Of a DNA stretch of 64,000 nt, positions 32,878 through 47,045 are shown in pieces. Source of the stretch: Zoroaster sp. YZ-2022 (Eukaryota; Echinodermata; Asteroidea; Forcipulatida; Zoroasteridae). A program made the translations under genes and the position numbers. A model generated the notes under the pieces. It was not told the origin of the DNA. It searched no databases and saw only the letters and a program-made list of their open reading frames with translations. The DNA lies in NCBI GenBank assembly GCA_029582265.1, contig CM055833.1, positions 31,400,288 to 31,464,287 of the forward strand, in the 5' to 3' direction. How positions within the stretch are numbered: position 1 is the first letter of the stretch; the number at the start of each line of letters is the position of its first letter.

Positions 32878-33510
32878 TAAGTCAAGTCAAGTCACAAATA
32901 ATTTGTTTGCAAGTTATTAAAGTCAATTCATACGTCATTGTTTGTTCAAGTCACAATTAAAACATATTTTAGGGCAAGTTAGTTACATGTCGTAGGTCCG
33001 ATAACAACACAACGTAAATAGCTGTAACTTTCATTGGTTGGTTGTTTAATGTATATCTCGATTCAAGAAGAGTAAGCATACTCATAGAAGCAGTTTGGCC
33101 AACATTACCAATGATGCACCTTCCCTTGAATGTTGCTCATTGTTCACCGTCATATTGGTGAAAGTACAAAATGTAATCAAGTGTATCCCCAATCTCTTTG
33201 TATTCATGGTAAAAACAAAAGAAAAACTGTTTGACACATTTTTGGTTGCCTTTATTTTTTCAATTTCTTCTAAACTTTTGGGAAATGTCGACAAGCTAAG
33301 TCAAGTCACAAGTATATTTTTCTCCTTGTCAAGTCAGTCAAGTCACACATAATTTTTGTCCTTGTCAAGTCAAGTGACAAGTAATGTTTGTTCTTGTCAA
33401 GTCAAGTCAAAATAAATTTTTGCCCAAGTCAAGTCACAGGTAATTGTTATCTTTGTAAAGTCAAGTCGCAAGTCAAATTCAAGTCAGATTCAAGTTAAGT
33501 CACCGACTGG
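32878..33510. repeat. CAAGTCAAGTCACAAGT tracts (P2)
   Basis: Two clusters of the same loose repeat, collinear with P1 12,570-13,210. Confidence 0.8.
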
Positions 33511-33574
33511 AGTCAACGTTCTTCCCTGTCACTCAAAACAATAATTTTCGTCTTCTGATCAGATGGAAATAAGA

Positions 33575-33785
33575 TTATTTATTTATTGCATTATTTCTTT
33601 AATTATTGATTTCTTTAATTATGGATTTATTGATTTATTGAGTCATTGATTTATTGAATTATTGAATTATTGATTTATTGAATTATTGAACTATTTATTT
33701 ATTTATTGAATTATTTATTGAATTATTGATTTATTGAATTATTGAATTATTGAATTATTTATTTATTTATTTATTTATTGAATTA
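33575..33785. repeat. TTGAATTA / TTTA microsatellite (P2)
   Basis: Repeats of ATTGATTT/ATTGAATT with TTTATTTATT. Longer and more varied than in P1. Confidence 0.9.
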
Positions 33786-34107
33786 CAGCATAACACATTA
33801 TTTCATCATCTACTAGACAGACAAATAAGTCAAGGTAATACTCACATTCAGGGATTTCATTTTTATTTTTTTTTCTATTTTTTTAATTTTTATTGCTTAC
33901 TTTGTTTTTCATTTTATTTTTTATTTTTCAAATAATCTTTCGCTACATAACAGTCGGTCGGATGGTAATGGCCTTGTTGTGTTATCATTGCCTTTGTAAA
34001 AAGGTGGACTCATTTCTTTCACCACACTGTTGAAACAATGAGAACTTGACAGAGTGAATGAAATGAAGAAATGTACTTGCCGTATTCTGACTTTAGGAGA
34101 ACAGGTG

Positions 34108-34225
34108 TCATCTCATCTGACCTCAGATAAGATGAGACCTATTCAAATGAAGCTTTAGAAAGTTACCTGTCGTATTCCGACTTTGAGGAGATAGTTCTCA
34201 TCTCATCTGACCTCAGATGAGATGA
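34108..34225. repeat. Pair of CTCATCTGA-CC-TCAGATGAG hairpins (P2)
   Basis: The first arm pair has one private mismatch (CAGATAAG) that is shared only with P3' (CTTATCTG at 42,809). The second pair is perfect. Confidence 0.85.
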
Positions 34226-34499
34226 GACCTATTCAAATGAAGAAAGGTTCAGAAAGCTACGTGTCGAACTTCGAGCTTAAGGAGAATAGGTCAATGTAAG
34301 GGGAAGATGATAAACTACTTATTTGAGAAGATTGACCCACCATCAATAAAGGGAAGATACAGCATTGGTATGTTGGCAAAACTACTCTACGAGTATGTTT
34401 ACTTTCTTTCTTTAAATCAAAATAAATAATATTAGAAAATCAACATGTAAAGATTTGATCATGTTATGTTGTTATAATTGTTTGTATTCATTCTTACAT

Positions 34500-34725
34500 G
34501 GAATGTAGGAAAGAGGACTGTTTCCCTAAATTCGAACTGGATATTACACCTCAGACATCAACCATTTTAGTTCATTTATTTATTTATTTATTTATTTTAT
34601 TATTAACCAACATGTGAGAATTATCATGTGTCGTTATTGTGTCGTTATTAATGAGAAAATAGTGAAACAAATCGTTCGTATTAATTTAACATGGAATTTA
34701 GGAAAAGAGTACCCTTTCCTAAATT
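34500..34725. repeat. Pair of AATTTAGGAAAGAG palindromes (P2)
   Basis: Imperfect copies at 34,500-34,533 (GAATGTAGG..., centre GGACTG) and 34,692-34,725. The GAATGTAGG and GACTG variants are shared with P3' (42,407-42,440). Confidence 0.88.
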
Positions 34726-35039
34726 TGAACTAGACATTATATTACTTTTCTAAAAGCTCAGACAAAATTATTTCTAGGGAAAATTGATACCATCATATAC
34801 CTTTACAAGTTTCACATCAACCATTAATTTGTTTATTTAATTTGATTTAAAAATACAAATATTACCAATGCTATACCTTCCCTTTAAGATAATAGCTATC
34901 GGATTGTCATTATTATTTCTCGCGTGTACCAAATTATCCAATCATTTCGCGACCTCACTTGATCACACGTCTCGCTCATTGTTTCGTCCTCAATGCATTG
35001 GTGACACATGGCAGAATCTGATGAAGATAGGGCTGGTAG

Positions 35040-35853
35040 TTACAGTGGATCAAGGTTGAGAGTGTTGGAGAGGAGGGTTGGTGGTAAAGAGTGAGAGGTG
35101 ATGAGGTGTTGGATAGGGAATGGTAGGAGTCAGGAGGTTGAGGTGTTGGGAAGGTGGGTAGTAGTAGGAGTAAGAGGTTGAGGTGGTGGAGAGGGACGGA
35201 TCTCGTTGGAGTGAGAGGGTTGAGATGTCGGATAGGGGCCGGTAGGGAGTAAAGAGGCTGAGGTGTGTTGGAGAGAGGAGATGGTAGTTGGGGTGAGAGG
35301 TTGAGATGTTTGAAAAGAGGGGCTGGTAGGAGTATGAGGGTTGAGGCATTGTAGTATGGTGCATGTTAGGTTGAGGGGGTTTGGGGATAGTTGGAGGGTG
35401 AGGTGGAGATGCTGGATAGGTTCTGAGGTGTTCTAAATGACGAGGTTGAAGGGTTGAGAGGGTTGGTGTAGTAGGAGTAAGAGTTTGACGTGTTTGAGTA
35501 GGGGATGGTATAACACCAGTGAGACATTGATGTGTTGTATTGGCGGGGGGGGGGGGGTGGGGGGGCTACAGTAGGAGTGAGAGATTGAGGTATTAGAGAA
35601 GGGGCTGGTAGTTGAAGTGAAATGTTGAGATGTTGGTTTGGGTCTGATAGGAGTGAGACGTTGAGGTTTTGGACATCAGGGGTTGATATGAGTAAATATT
35701 TGGAATATGAGGTTCAGGGTTGGAAAGGACTGGTCGTAGGAGATAATTTTTAAATGTTTGGGAACTGTATTAGTGAGTTTGAGGGGTTGGAGTGGGGGGC
35801 TGGTAATAATTTATGTTTAACAAAAAATAAATTTGGGTTTGGGGGGGTGGTAG
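35040..35853. repeat. GA/GT-rich minisatellite (P2), cut by the gap
   Basis: The same family as 14,660-15,935, with a run of 16 or more G at about 35,545-35,570. It degrades into G-rich low-complexity sequence before the Ns. Confidence 0.88.
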
Positions 35854-36353
35854 NNNNNNNNNNNNNNNNNNNNNNNNNNNNNNNNNNNNNNNNNNNNNNN
35901 NNNNNNNNNNNNNNNNNNNNNNNNNNNNNNNNNNNNNNNNNNNNNNNNNNNNNNNNNNNNNNNNNNNNNNNNNNNNNNNNNNNNNNNNNNNNNNNNNNNN
36001 NNNNNNNNNNNNNNNNNNNNNNNNNNNNNNNNNNNNNNNNNNNNNNNNNNNNNNNNNNNNNNNNNNNNNNNNNNNNNNNNNNNNNNNNNNNNNNNNNNNN
36101 NNNNNNNNNNNNNNNNNNNNNNNNNNNNNNNNNNNNNNNNNNNNNNNNNNNNNNNNNNNNNNNNNNNNNNNNNNNNNNNNNNNNNNNNNNNNNNNNNNNN
36201 NNNNNNNNNNNNNNNNNNNNNNNNNNNNNNNNNNNNNNNNNNNNNNNNNNNNNNNNNNNNNNNNNNNNNNNNNNNNNNNNNNNNNNNNNNNNNNNNNNNN
36301 NNNNNNNNNNNNNNNNNNNNNNNNNNNNNNNNNNNNNNNNNNNNNNNNNNNNN
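35854..36353. other. Assembly gap, exactly 500 N
   Basis: A round 500-N spacer, the usual form of a scaffold join of unknown size. It separates the forward modules on the left from the reversed modules on the right. Its flanks are not adjacent in the P-Q-R order: P2 minisatellite on the left, the Q/R border microsatellite on the right. Confidence 1.
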
Positions 36354-36387
<34 letters not shown>

Positions 36388-39300
36388 GTTGGTAATTTCG
36401 CAATGTGGTTTAGGGTTCTAAGGCCAGACTGGCTCTAGATCTAGTTCACTGGTGGGATGAGAAAGCAGTATGATGTGTGTGTGGGCTGGAATTGTTAAAG
36501 AAATTATTGATATTTTGTAAAGTAACCAAATATTTGAATGTAAAACTTTATTGATGTAAAGATATTATAAATTTTCCCTAGAATTTTCGAATTTAGGAAA
36601 GAGTACTCTTTCCTAAATTCCACATTAGAAAGCAGTAGAATTATACATTTGTTGGTCTACATTTTTTGAAGATTTTTTGAAGATAAGGAACAGGATTGGT
36701 ATTTAAATCATCCCTACAATTTTGGAATTTAGGAAAGAGTACTCTTTCCTAAATTCCACATTAGAATGAATACAAAAATTATGCATTTTCACTACATAAT
36801 AAGCTGAAACTTTCACAGGTAAATATTCTGATGTATATCTTCATTCAAAGAGAGTAACCATACTTGTAGAAGTAATTTGGTTCTAACATAATCCAATGAG
36901 TGTACCTATGACTTGAATCTGATTCCAAATCCATATTTTTTTAAAATAAAATAATTGAACGAAAAATTGAATTATTACCATGATTATAAAGAGAGGTGTG
37001 GGGGAGTTACAGATTTGATTACGAATTGTGACTGATTTTACTTGAAATAAATAACTTGGTGACTTTAAATGACTTGAAAAGAACTTAGACTTGACTTGAC
37101 TTCATTAACCAATTACTTGTGACTTGATTTTACCTATGATTTTACTTCAAAGGAAATAAATAACTTGTGACTTGAATTGACTTGAAAGAACTTATGACTT
37201 GGCTTGTCATTATTAAAAATGACTTGTGATTTTGAGAAATGACATGTGACTGACTTGACTTGACTTGCCGTTACCAGAATATTGAATACTGAACCTATAT
37301 ATAAGATAAAAATAAAAAACACTGAATGGCTGAACTAAAAACATAATAATAATAATAAATAAATAAAATAATAGAAAATAAGCAAAAAAAACAACTCATA
37401 AAGTTAAAAGAAACCAGAAAGAAGAGGCTCTAGAAAAGAGAAATTTAAATATCGACGGACGATGGTACCATGTACCATGACTCACAAGAGCGCGATTCGG
37501 AACCAATCCAAATACTGAGTCACATTTGAATTGTGATCTCAGAATTGGACTCCAACGCCAGGCTGGAAAATGGCATTTCTGCAAATTTAGACGCAGTGTT
37601 AAAAACTTGTCAGGAAAACCATCACACTTCAAGTTGTTTACAGTTGTATGGCAGTGTTGTAGTATTCGTTCTCGAAAGTCTAAGTACACAGGACTCGTAA
37701 GTCTAAGTGACTAGATTCGAAAGTTTAAATACTGGAACTCGAATATTAATACTCAGACTCGAAAGTACTCGTACTGACAACCTCGGTAATTTCGGCAGTG
37801 TACTTTGGTTCTCCGAATAAAACTACCGAGTAACAACATAGTTGCTGCTGTGTATAATTGCATGCAGTGGTTGTTTTTTTAAGTTTGGCCAAGATATTTA
37901 TAGATATCGGATTGTCTGACAATTTCACTGCATAAAACGATCCAATCATTTCATGTTGTACCAATCTCGCTCAGCTCAGTGTGTCGTGTCACCTTCCTCA
38001 CATGACAGAGGCGATGTATAGATAGGGCTGGTAGTTGGGAATTACAAAGTTAGAGGTGTAGGAGTGGAGGCTGATGATAGGAGTGAAAGGTTTGGGTGTT
38101 AAATAGGGATATGATAGGAGTAAGGCAGCGAAGTGTTGGAGCAGAGTGGTAGTAGGAATAAGATATTGAGGTGTTTAAGAGAGAAGGAGGAGGAAGTTAG
38201 AGTGAGAGGTTGAGATGTTAGATAGGGGAGTTCTAGGAATAAGAGGTTTGGGGTGATGGAGGAGGATGGTGGTTGGTTAGGTGAGAGGTTGAGATGTTGA
38301 AGAAGGGGCTGGTAGGAGTAAATGAGTTGGGAGGTCTCCAATTGCAACGCATACTCCTACTACCACCCATCTCACAATACCTCAACCTCTCCTCCAACAA
38401 CCACCCTCTCAAACACCTGTAACCTCTGACTCTTAAGCCGTTGCCCAACATCCCAACCTCCACTGCCACTCAGTCTCTCTGCACATCAAACCATCACCCT
38501 TGCTTCTTCAACACCTATATCAAAACATCTGGTGACAATATGTATATCAGTCAAAACTCGGACACAAATAAAGTGGACAAGTAAATCATTTCAGAACTGA
38601 TGTTAGTAATTCAAAATAAAATAAAAATTAACTTTATAACAAAGTAATCAAAGGAAATAATGAGGTCAAGCTATGCCTCAAATTAATGAATTTTAATCTT
38701 ATTTGGAAATCAATTAAACTTTCTAACTTTTTAATAAATCTAAGACCAGAAAACAGTCAACAACAGATATCAAACTTTCTGATAAGTTTGAACAGATAAC
38801 TTATTACCAAAACTTACTGTTGAATACAGGATTGTGATTTTGTCCTATTTTTCTTTTCGGATTTCCAGTTTTTACAAAATCGCATTGTTGTGATCCTCAG
38901 AGCTACAATAAAGGAAAAGCAAAGCAAATGTTCAGAACTATAGATTTCACCCCAGCGCTGTTCACAACAGCAGCCCTAATACCCCTAGCAAAATTTACGT
39001 GGATTTTTTAAAACACACCCCTGTGAATAAATCATTAAAATCATAACTCATCTAAAATATTTGAAATTATAATTTTTGTTGAATAAACTTGAAATCAACT
39101 TGTTTCTTAAATAAAATTCAAAACACATTATTCAACGAAAAATAATTATAACAAAATGATTCACTTCAAAATAATTTTCCAACTGAATGTATCGGTTTTT
39201 CACAAGCGCAAACATGAGATCAGTTTTTTTAAAATAAGATAAACATTTTCAACCTCTTCCCAAGATTGTTTAGCGGATGTCGATCGTTCGAGGTTTATCC

Positions 39301-40600
39301 TGTCGTCGGTTTGTCGCGCATGCCAGTCACAGGGTCCCCGTTGCCCGTGGGCTTCACGGGTCACTTAATCATCGGTAGAAAGTCTATGGGTTTTGATTTC
39401 TCCGGGGATAAATGATCACCTGCACAAGATTGAAAATAACCAAATAATACTACAAATCTGTCTCTTTTTTTAGTGTTCTTTAACAACTGCATACTCAGCA
39501 ATATTTCAACGACGCTTCAAAATAAATCAACATGGAATCTTACTTCAGAATAACCTTAGAGCCGAATCTTAAAGAAGCTCTTTATGAATAATTTCATTCC
39601 TCTTGATTAATAGAGTTTTACAAAGAAAAGTATAATGTTGTTTAAAATATATCTATATTTAATAATTGATTGTCATTGTAGTTAATAATTAGTGAGAGTT
39701 TTAGTGTTGTTTTCATGTACATATAAAATTATATAAATATAACACATGAAATAATGTATACCTAACTAGTATATAACATAATTTGTGTCATTTCTAGGCA
39801 ATCTTCCATAAAATATTAATTTACATTGAACATATCAACTTGTAAAAAAAGTAACTTTTAAGTGTTTAACAATCTTCCATAAATATTAATTTACATTGAT
39901 TCAACTTTAAAGTAACTTTAAGTGTTTAAAAAATCGTCTGGTGTCTCAACTACAACTATATATTTTATATATATTCAAGTTGTCCAATCTTTTAAAACAA
40001 TATTCTATAAACATTAGTTTATATCGATCTCAAATTTATAAACGAATTATGTTTCAATTTAAATTACAAATCTCCAAATATACTACAAATATCATGAATT
40101 TTTACGAATATCAAACTTACGGTAATTCCCAGAGATGTAACCACTAGCTTCTTCAGGACATTTGCCGTGTGAGACTGGTCAAAAGGAGCGGTGTGTAACG
40201 CTGCTTGCTTTCGGCCGTAAAGAAGTTTGGATTTAGTTGGCCCCTTATCACCATGAAACAGTGGCTTATCACACGACGATCACGACGATAACGGGTGGCA
40301 ACACAAATCATACTACTAAAAACACGTCCTATATCTATCGAGCTCAAAATGGTTCTCTGTCACTCTACAAACATTTCATTAAATTTCCCAAAAGAATCAC
40401 TCACGAATTGGGATAGTGAATAACTATGACCCACCAAGGGCTATACTGATGAATCTTCAAACTGGACGAGTGGGGGGGTGGAATTAAAATAATAATTGGG
40501 GAATTAAAAGTCACTAGGGTGCGTCGTCAAGAATTAGGATATATTTCATGAAAAAATTCTGCAAATTTATTGTGAAATTTGGGAAACACATTACGTTTCA
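36354..40600 (-). repeat. Module Q, inverted copy (Q2')
   Basis: The reverse complement of 16.1-20.06 kb with many indels. It starts with an ATG microsatellite (36,354-36,384). It contains perfect palindromes at 36,589-36,621 and 36,723-36,758, a CAAGTC tract (37,015-37,275), the flip minisatellite (38,030-38,500, switch about 38,335) and broken counterparts of the CDGFPDKF frame (37,396-37,689) and of the 16.3-17.16 kb exons (39,270-40,390). A ~60-bp block around 39,800-39,930 is locally duplicated ('caatcttccataaatattaatttacattga' twice). It has no opposite-strand partner left of the gap. Confidence 0.88.
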
Positions 40601-43600
40601 ACGCGAAAGGATTGCAACGGACTAGAATTAAACATGATCGAACATGCCTCAAAACTCTTAACCTTTCACAGTCCCCCCGCTCAACACCACAAGCACCTCC
40701 CTACAGTCCCCCACCCAAACACCTCTGGCTTACTCCACTACCAGTCCCCCGACACCTGGAACACCACAAACTCTTACTCTACTCAGTCCCCCACCCCAAC
40801 ACCTCAAACTCTTACTCCTACCAGTCCCTGATTGTGTCCAACACCTCAAACTCTTACTCCTACCAGTCTCCCTGCTCCCAACACCTCAAACTTCTTACTC
40901 CCTACCAGCTATTTACCACCCAACACCGCAAACTCTTATCTCCTGACCAGTCCCTCACTCCAACACCACAAAGGCATCTTACTCCCTGGTCCACATCCCC
41001 ACTCCCAACACCTCAAACTCTTACTCCTACCAGTCTCCCTCACTCCAACACCTCAAACTCTTACTCCTACCAGTCCCCCCCCCAACTCCAACACCTCAAA
41101 CTCTTACTCCTACCGAGTCCCCCACCCAACACCAAACGCTTATCTACCAAACCCCCACCCACCACTCCAACCCGACCAGTTGCCCACACACATTTAAAAT
41201 TATCACCCTACGACCAGTCCCTCTCCAACCCTGAACCTCATAATATCCCCCACAATACTCTTACTCACTTATATCAACCCTGATGTCCAAAACCCCAACG
41301 TCTCACTCCTATCAGACCCAAACCAACATCTCAACATTTCACTTCAACTCAGCCCTTCTCTAATACCTCAATCTCACCCCACTGTAGCCCCCACCTCAAT
41401 CTCTCACCGCACTGTACCCCGCCAATACAACACATCAATGTCCTCACTGGGTGTTGTTTATACCATCCCCCTACTAAATACGTCAAACTCTTACTACTCC
41501 TACTACCAACCCTCTCCAACCCTTCAACCTCTTCATTTTATAACACCTCAGACCCTATCCAGCATCTCAACCCTCACACTCCAACCACCTCCAACTATCC
41601 CCAAAACACCCTCAACCTAACATACCACTACAATACCTCAACCTCATACTCCTACCAGCCCCCTTTTCAAACATCTCAACCTCTCACCCCAACTACCATC
41701 TCCTCTCCAAACACCTCAGCCTCTTACTCCTACCGGCCCCCTATCCGACATCTCAACCTCTCACTCCAACGATCCGTCCCCCTCTCCACCACCTCAACCT
41801 CTTACTCCTACTACCACCCTTCCAACACCTCAACCTCTGACTCCTACCATTCCCCTATCCAACACCTCATCACCTCTCACTCCTTTACCACCAACCCTCT
41901 CTCCAACACTTCAACCTTGTCCTGTAACTACCAGCCCTATCTTCATCAATTCTGCCATGTGTCACGTGAGACGAAACAATGAGCGAGACATGTGATCAGT
42001 AGGCCTGAAATGATTGGATAATTTGTACACGAGAAATAATAATGACAATCCGATAGCTATTATCTAAAGGAAGGTATAGCATTGGTAATATTTGTATTTT
42101 AAATCAAATTAAATAAACAAATTAATGGTTGATGAAACTTGTAAAGGTATATGATGGTATCAATTTTTCCCTAAATAATTTTGTCTGAGCTTTTAGAAAA
42201 GTAATATAATGTCTAGTTCAAATTTAGGAAAGATTACTCTTTCCTAAATTCCATGTTAGAATTAATACGAACGATTTGTTTTCACTATTTTCTCATTAAT
42301 AACGACACAATAACGACACATGATAATTCTCACATGTTGGTTAATAATAAAATAAATAAATGTAATGAACTAAATGGTTGATTTCTGAGGTGTAATATAC
42401 AGTTCTAATTTAGGAAACAGTCCTCTTTCCTACATTCCATGTACGAATGAATACAAACAATTATAACAACATAACATGATCAAATCTTTACATGTTGATT
42501 TTCTAATATTATTTATTTTGATTTAAAGAAAGAAAGTAAACATACTCGTAGAGTAGTTTTGCCAACATACCAATGCTGTATCTTCCCTTTATTGATGGTG
42601 GGTCAATCTTCTCAAATAAGTAGTTTATCATCTTCCCCTTACATTGACCTATTCTCCTTAAGCTCGAAGTTCGACACGTAGCTTTCTGAACCTTTCTTCA
42701 TTTGAATAGGTCTCATCTCATCTGAGGTCAGATGAGATGAGAACTATCTCCTCAAAGTCGGAATACGACAGGTAACTTTCTAAAGCTTTCTTCATTTGAA
42801 TAGGTCTCATCTTATCTGAGGTCAGATGAGATGACACCTGTTCTCCTAAAGTCAGAATACGGCAAGTACATTTCTTCATTTCATTCACTCTGTCAAGTTC
42901 TCATTGTTTCAACAGTGTGGTGAAAGAAATGAGTCCACCTTTTTACAAAGGCAATGATAACACAACAAGGCCATTACCATCCGACCGACTGTTATGTAGC
43001 GAAAGATTATTTGAAAAATAAAAAATAAAATGAAAAACAAAGTAAGCAATAAAAATAAAAAAAATAGAAAAAAAAATAAAAATGAAATCCCTGAATGTGA
43101 GTATTACCTTGACTTATTTGTCTGTCTAGTAGATGATGAAATAATGTGTTATGCTGTAATTCAATAAATAAATAATCAATAATTCAATAATTCAATAATT
43201 CAATAATTTAATAAATAATTCAATAAATAAATAGTTCAATAATTCAACCAATCAATAATTCAATAATTCAATAAATCAATAATCAATAAAGAAATCAATA
43301 ATTAAAGAAATAATGCAATAAATAAATAAATCTTATTTCCATCTGATCAGAAGACGAAAATTATTGTTTTGAGTGTCAGGAAGAACGTTGACTCCAGTCG
43401 GTGACTTAACTTGAATCTGACTCCAATCTGACTTGAATTTGACTTGCGACTTGACTTTACAAAGATAACAATTACCTGTGACTTGACTTGGGCAAAATTA
43501 ATTTTGACTTGACTTGGACAAGAACAAACATTACTTGTCACTTGACTTGACAAGGACAAAATTATGTGTGACTTGACTGACTTGACAAGGAGAAAAATAT

Positions 43601-44336
43601 ACTTGTGACTTGACTTAGCTTGTCGACATTTCCAAAGTTTAGAAGAAATTGAATGAAATAAAAGGCAACCAAAATGTGTCAAACAGTTTTTCTTTGTTTT
43701 TACCATGAATACAAAGAGATTGGGGATACACTTCTGATTACATTTTGTACTTTCACCAATATGACGGTGAACAATGAGCAACATTCAAGGGAAGGTGCAT
43801 CATTGGTAATGTTAGCCAAACTGTTTCTATGAGTATGCTTTTACTTCTTGAATCGAGATATATTAAACAACCAACCAATGAAAGTTACAGCTATTTACGT
43901 TGTGTTGTTATCGGACCTGACAATGTAACTAACTTTCTAAAATATGTTTTAATTGTGACTTGAACAAACAATGACGTATGAATTGACTTTAATAACTTGC
44001 AAACAAATTATTTGTGACTTGACTTGACTTACCAAACAAATATAATAATACAAAATACTTGTTACAACGTTGTTGAAATCACACTGCAGGCACCGATAAA
44101 GAACCAGATTAAAACAAAGTCGGTCTATAGAACCAAAACTATAACTATCGGTACCGGTAACACCATGTGAACTATCAGTGAGATCTGGAACTATTAATCG
44201 AGAAGAACCTTCAGTATAATCAGTAAAATGATTGCCATTCCTATATTAATTGATGCAAGCAGACTTTTGTGTATACATATTGTATACCAGGACCAAGAGA
44301 TAAGTCAATTTATTGACGTTTTACTTATTCTGAAAT

Positions 44337-45932
44337 TTACATGAATAGCGGCACCGCCGGCACGCCATTCATAAACATCTTCATGTTCTCAGCAAGCATT
44401 TGTTCTGGAACTCTGGAGGCATGTTATCAAGCAAACTGAAGATGAAGAAATAAAATGAAGGAGGAAATGATGAACGATGAATTAAGTAAGATTGTTTGGA
44501 AAGCAGAGAGGACATGGAATAGTGATTTGGTAAGGTCATTTGATAAAAAGAGGAAATACATGAAAGGGTGAAGAGGGAATTGAAAGAGAAATGTTGAAGG
44601 TTATTATAATCATACAAAAAGCTTCTTTACAAGAAGCTGTCGAGTTTCAGCCACTTATAAAAAAATCAAATTTTTATATTTCTGTTGCTAGTTATCAAAA
44701 TGAAGAATTGTAATTTAAGATATTTACCTGGTCAGAGTTAAGAACGAAGATTCCGGGGTTCGGTCCTGTGGCCGCCGCAAGACGAGCCTGTGCAGCGTCA
44801 ATTCCCTGTATGGGAGAGTCCTGGAATATGAGGATAAAAACCATTTGGTTTGTTTGGTTTGGTTCGATAAATTGTTTTACATAACCATCTATTTGCAAAA
44901 TTACAATGTCTTTCAACATTTACCTCGTCTGAGTTCAGAACATAGAACGCTGGGTTTGGTCCACGGACCGTCCTGAGGAGGTCACGGGCATCGGCCATTG
45001 CCTGCCCTGATTATTCTGGAAAATTATGAGAATTAAGACAGACCTTGATTAGTATAATTAACTTGGTTTGGTTTGGTTTAGTTTATAGGTTATGTTATGT
45101 TTGGTTTGATTTAATTTATCTTGGCATGTTACTTTGTTATTGGTGATCTGGTTTAAGTGTTTGGACAACTGCGTTTGGTTATAGATGGTTGTTTGATTGG
45201 TTGGTTGTTTGGTTGGGTGGCTGGGTGTATTGTCGGCTGCGGTGGATGGATGGATGGACATGATTGGTTGGTTGAGTGGTTCAAGTTGGTTGTTTGTTGG
45301 CTCGTTAATTGGTTTTAGATGGTGAATGGATGGAGTGAGCTAACTATTTGACCCTGATACGAACCTTCAACTCCGTCGAGCGATTTTCATTGCCTTCTTC
45401 TGTATGTTCTTCTTGAGTCAGATCACAAGGACGAATCTCGAAACTGTCCTCCGTCAAGGATATTGGCAACTTTGCTGGCCAAGCTGGTCACAAATTAGAC
45501 CAACAATAATTTAGTTTGAGTCTCAATCCAAGTTTTATACTTCTGGAAGCAAGGTAAACTTTTGAATAACTATATTGTTTAACTCTGACTTTTAATAGGT
45601 ATTATCTCTCTTAAACTTACGGAAGTTTAAGCAGGATTTACAAGTATCTTTCTTACACTTGCTTATCTTAGAAAATAACTTGGTTCAAATACAACTTGTC
45701 AGACGCATTAAAGTTATTTTTTGTATAAAATATGAAACTGAGAAAAAATTTCTCCACGGAGACATCAAAAGATAATGGTTTTATTTACGAAACTTGGCAC
45801 TTTGCTTACATGGTCTTTTCTTGTGCTTCTTGCGCGTCTTTCGCATCTTTCTCGCTTCTCAGACGCTTCAGGTACCAAGTTGCACCCAGAGTGACTGCCG
45901 CAGTTGCCGCCAAAAGGAAGTAGCCAAGTTTG
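44337..45932 (-). CDS. Unrecognised GPNP/VLNSD protein, second copy
   Basis: Exons on minus: A 45,810-45,932, B 45,365-45,483, C 44,924-45,015, D 44,728-44,820, E 44,337-44,435. Exon A is cleaner than in P2: it runs KLGYFLLAATAAVTLGATWY, LKRLRSEKDAKDAQEAQEK in one frame, which fixes the reading frame. B has TTTCGAG for TTTCCCGAG, and an indel where P2 reads ATCAAGGAG. C lacks one G (CCCTGATTATT). E has one extra T after the acceptor. Each defect is absent from the other copy, so the two allelic copies together support a single intact ancestral frame. Function unknown. Confidence 0.58.
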
Positions 45933-46019
45933 CTACAAAAAGACAAGGTTTTTGTCATTCGACTTGAGAAGCTCTTTCTTCCTCCCTCTATATTCATTTT
46001 ATTTTATTTTCTCAACAAT

Positions 46020-46593
46020 TCATTCCGCCATCCATCCACTCATCCATTATACCCCAAATACTTCATCCAGCATGCCAACCAACCAGCAAGCCAACCATCC
46101 AACCATATACATTTATAGCCATCCATTCACCCACCCACCCATCGATCTCTACCCAGACCCATCTTGTCTATATAGCCAGCCAGCCAACCAGCGAGCAAGC
46201 AAACCTGCTATTCGTTCCCCAACCTATATTATTCCTCACCAATTTGTTCCTCATTTCCGAATATTTCATCCAGCCAGTAAGTAACAAGCCAACCAACCAA
46301 CCATATACATTTATAGCCATCCACCCATCGATATCTACCCATCCACCCACCCACCCACCCACCCATCCATCCATCTTGTCTATATAGCTAGCTAGCTAGC
46401 CAGCCAGCGAGCCAGCTAGCCAGCCATCCAGCCAGCCAGCCAGCGAGCAAGCAAACCTGCTATGCCTCACCCATTGACGGCCCACATTCCGAATATGTCA
46501 TCCAGCCAGCCAGCAGGCCCACCACCCAGCAAGCCAACCAAACCAATCATTTATATATCCATCCATCCATCCATCAATCCATCTTGTCTATAT

Positions 46594-46660
<67 letters not shown>

Positions 46661-46803
46661 AAGCCAGCAAGCCAGCAAGCCAGCCAGCAATCCAACCAAC
46701 CAACCATATACATTTATATCCATCCATCCATCCACCCCCCCACCCCCCCCCCCCCCCCTCCCTCCATCCGGTCTATCCAGCCAGCCAGCCGGCCAGCCAG
46801 CCC

Positions 46804-46836
<33 letters not shown>

Positions 46837-46837
46837 A

Positions 46838-46876
<39 letters not shown>

Positions 46877-46911
46877 GCCAGCCAGCCAGCCAGCCAGCCA
46901 CAGCAGCCAGA

Positions 46912-46973
<62 letters not shown>

Positions 46974-46976
46974 ATA

Positions 46977-47013
<37 letters not shown>

Positions 47014-47045
47014 TAATAATAGCCAACCTGCCAAACCAGCGAGCA
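46020..47045. repeat. CCAG/CATC tetranucleotide tracts (P3')
   Basis: The reverse complement of the 29,845-30,830 tract, with a poly-C run (46,734-46,757) and different repeat counts. The Ala/Ser/Gln/Pro-rich frames are artefacts. Confidence 0.97.

Noticed and set aside
35750..36403. Frames spanning the N gap
   Set aside because: Made only of translated N residues with short flanks.
38300..38560. Arithmetic centre of the mirror (~38,430) coinciding with the minisatellite switch at ~38,335 as a true palindrome axis
   Set aside because: Sequences left and right of 38,335 are not complementary beyond the minisatellite. The coincidence follows from the arbitrary 500-N gap size.
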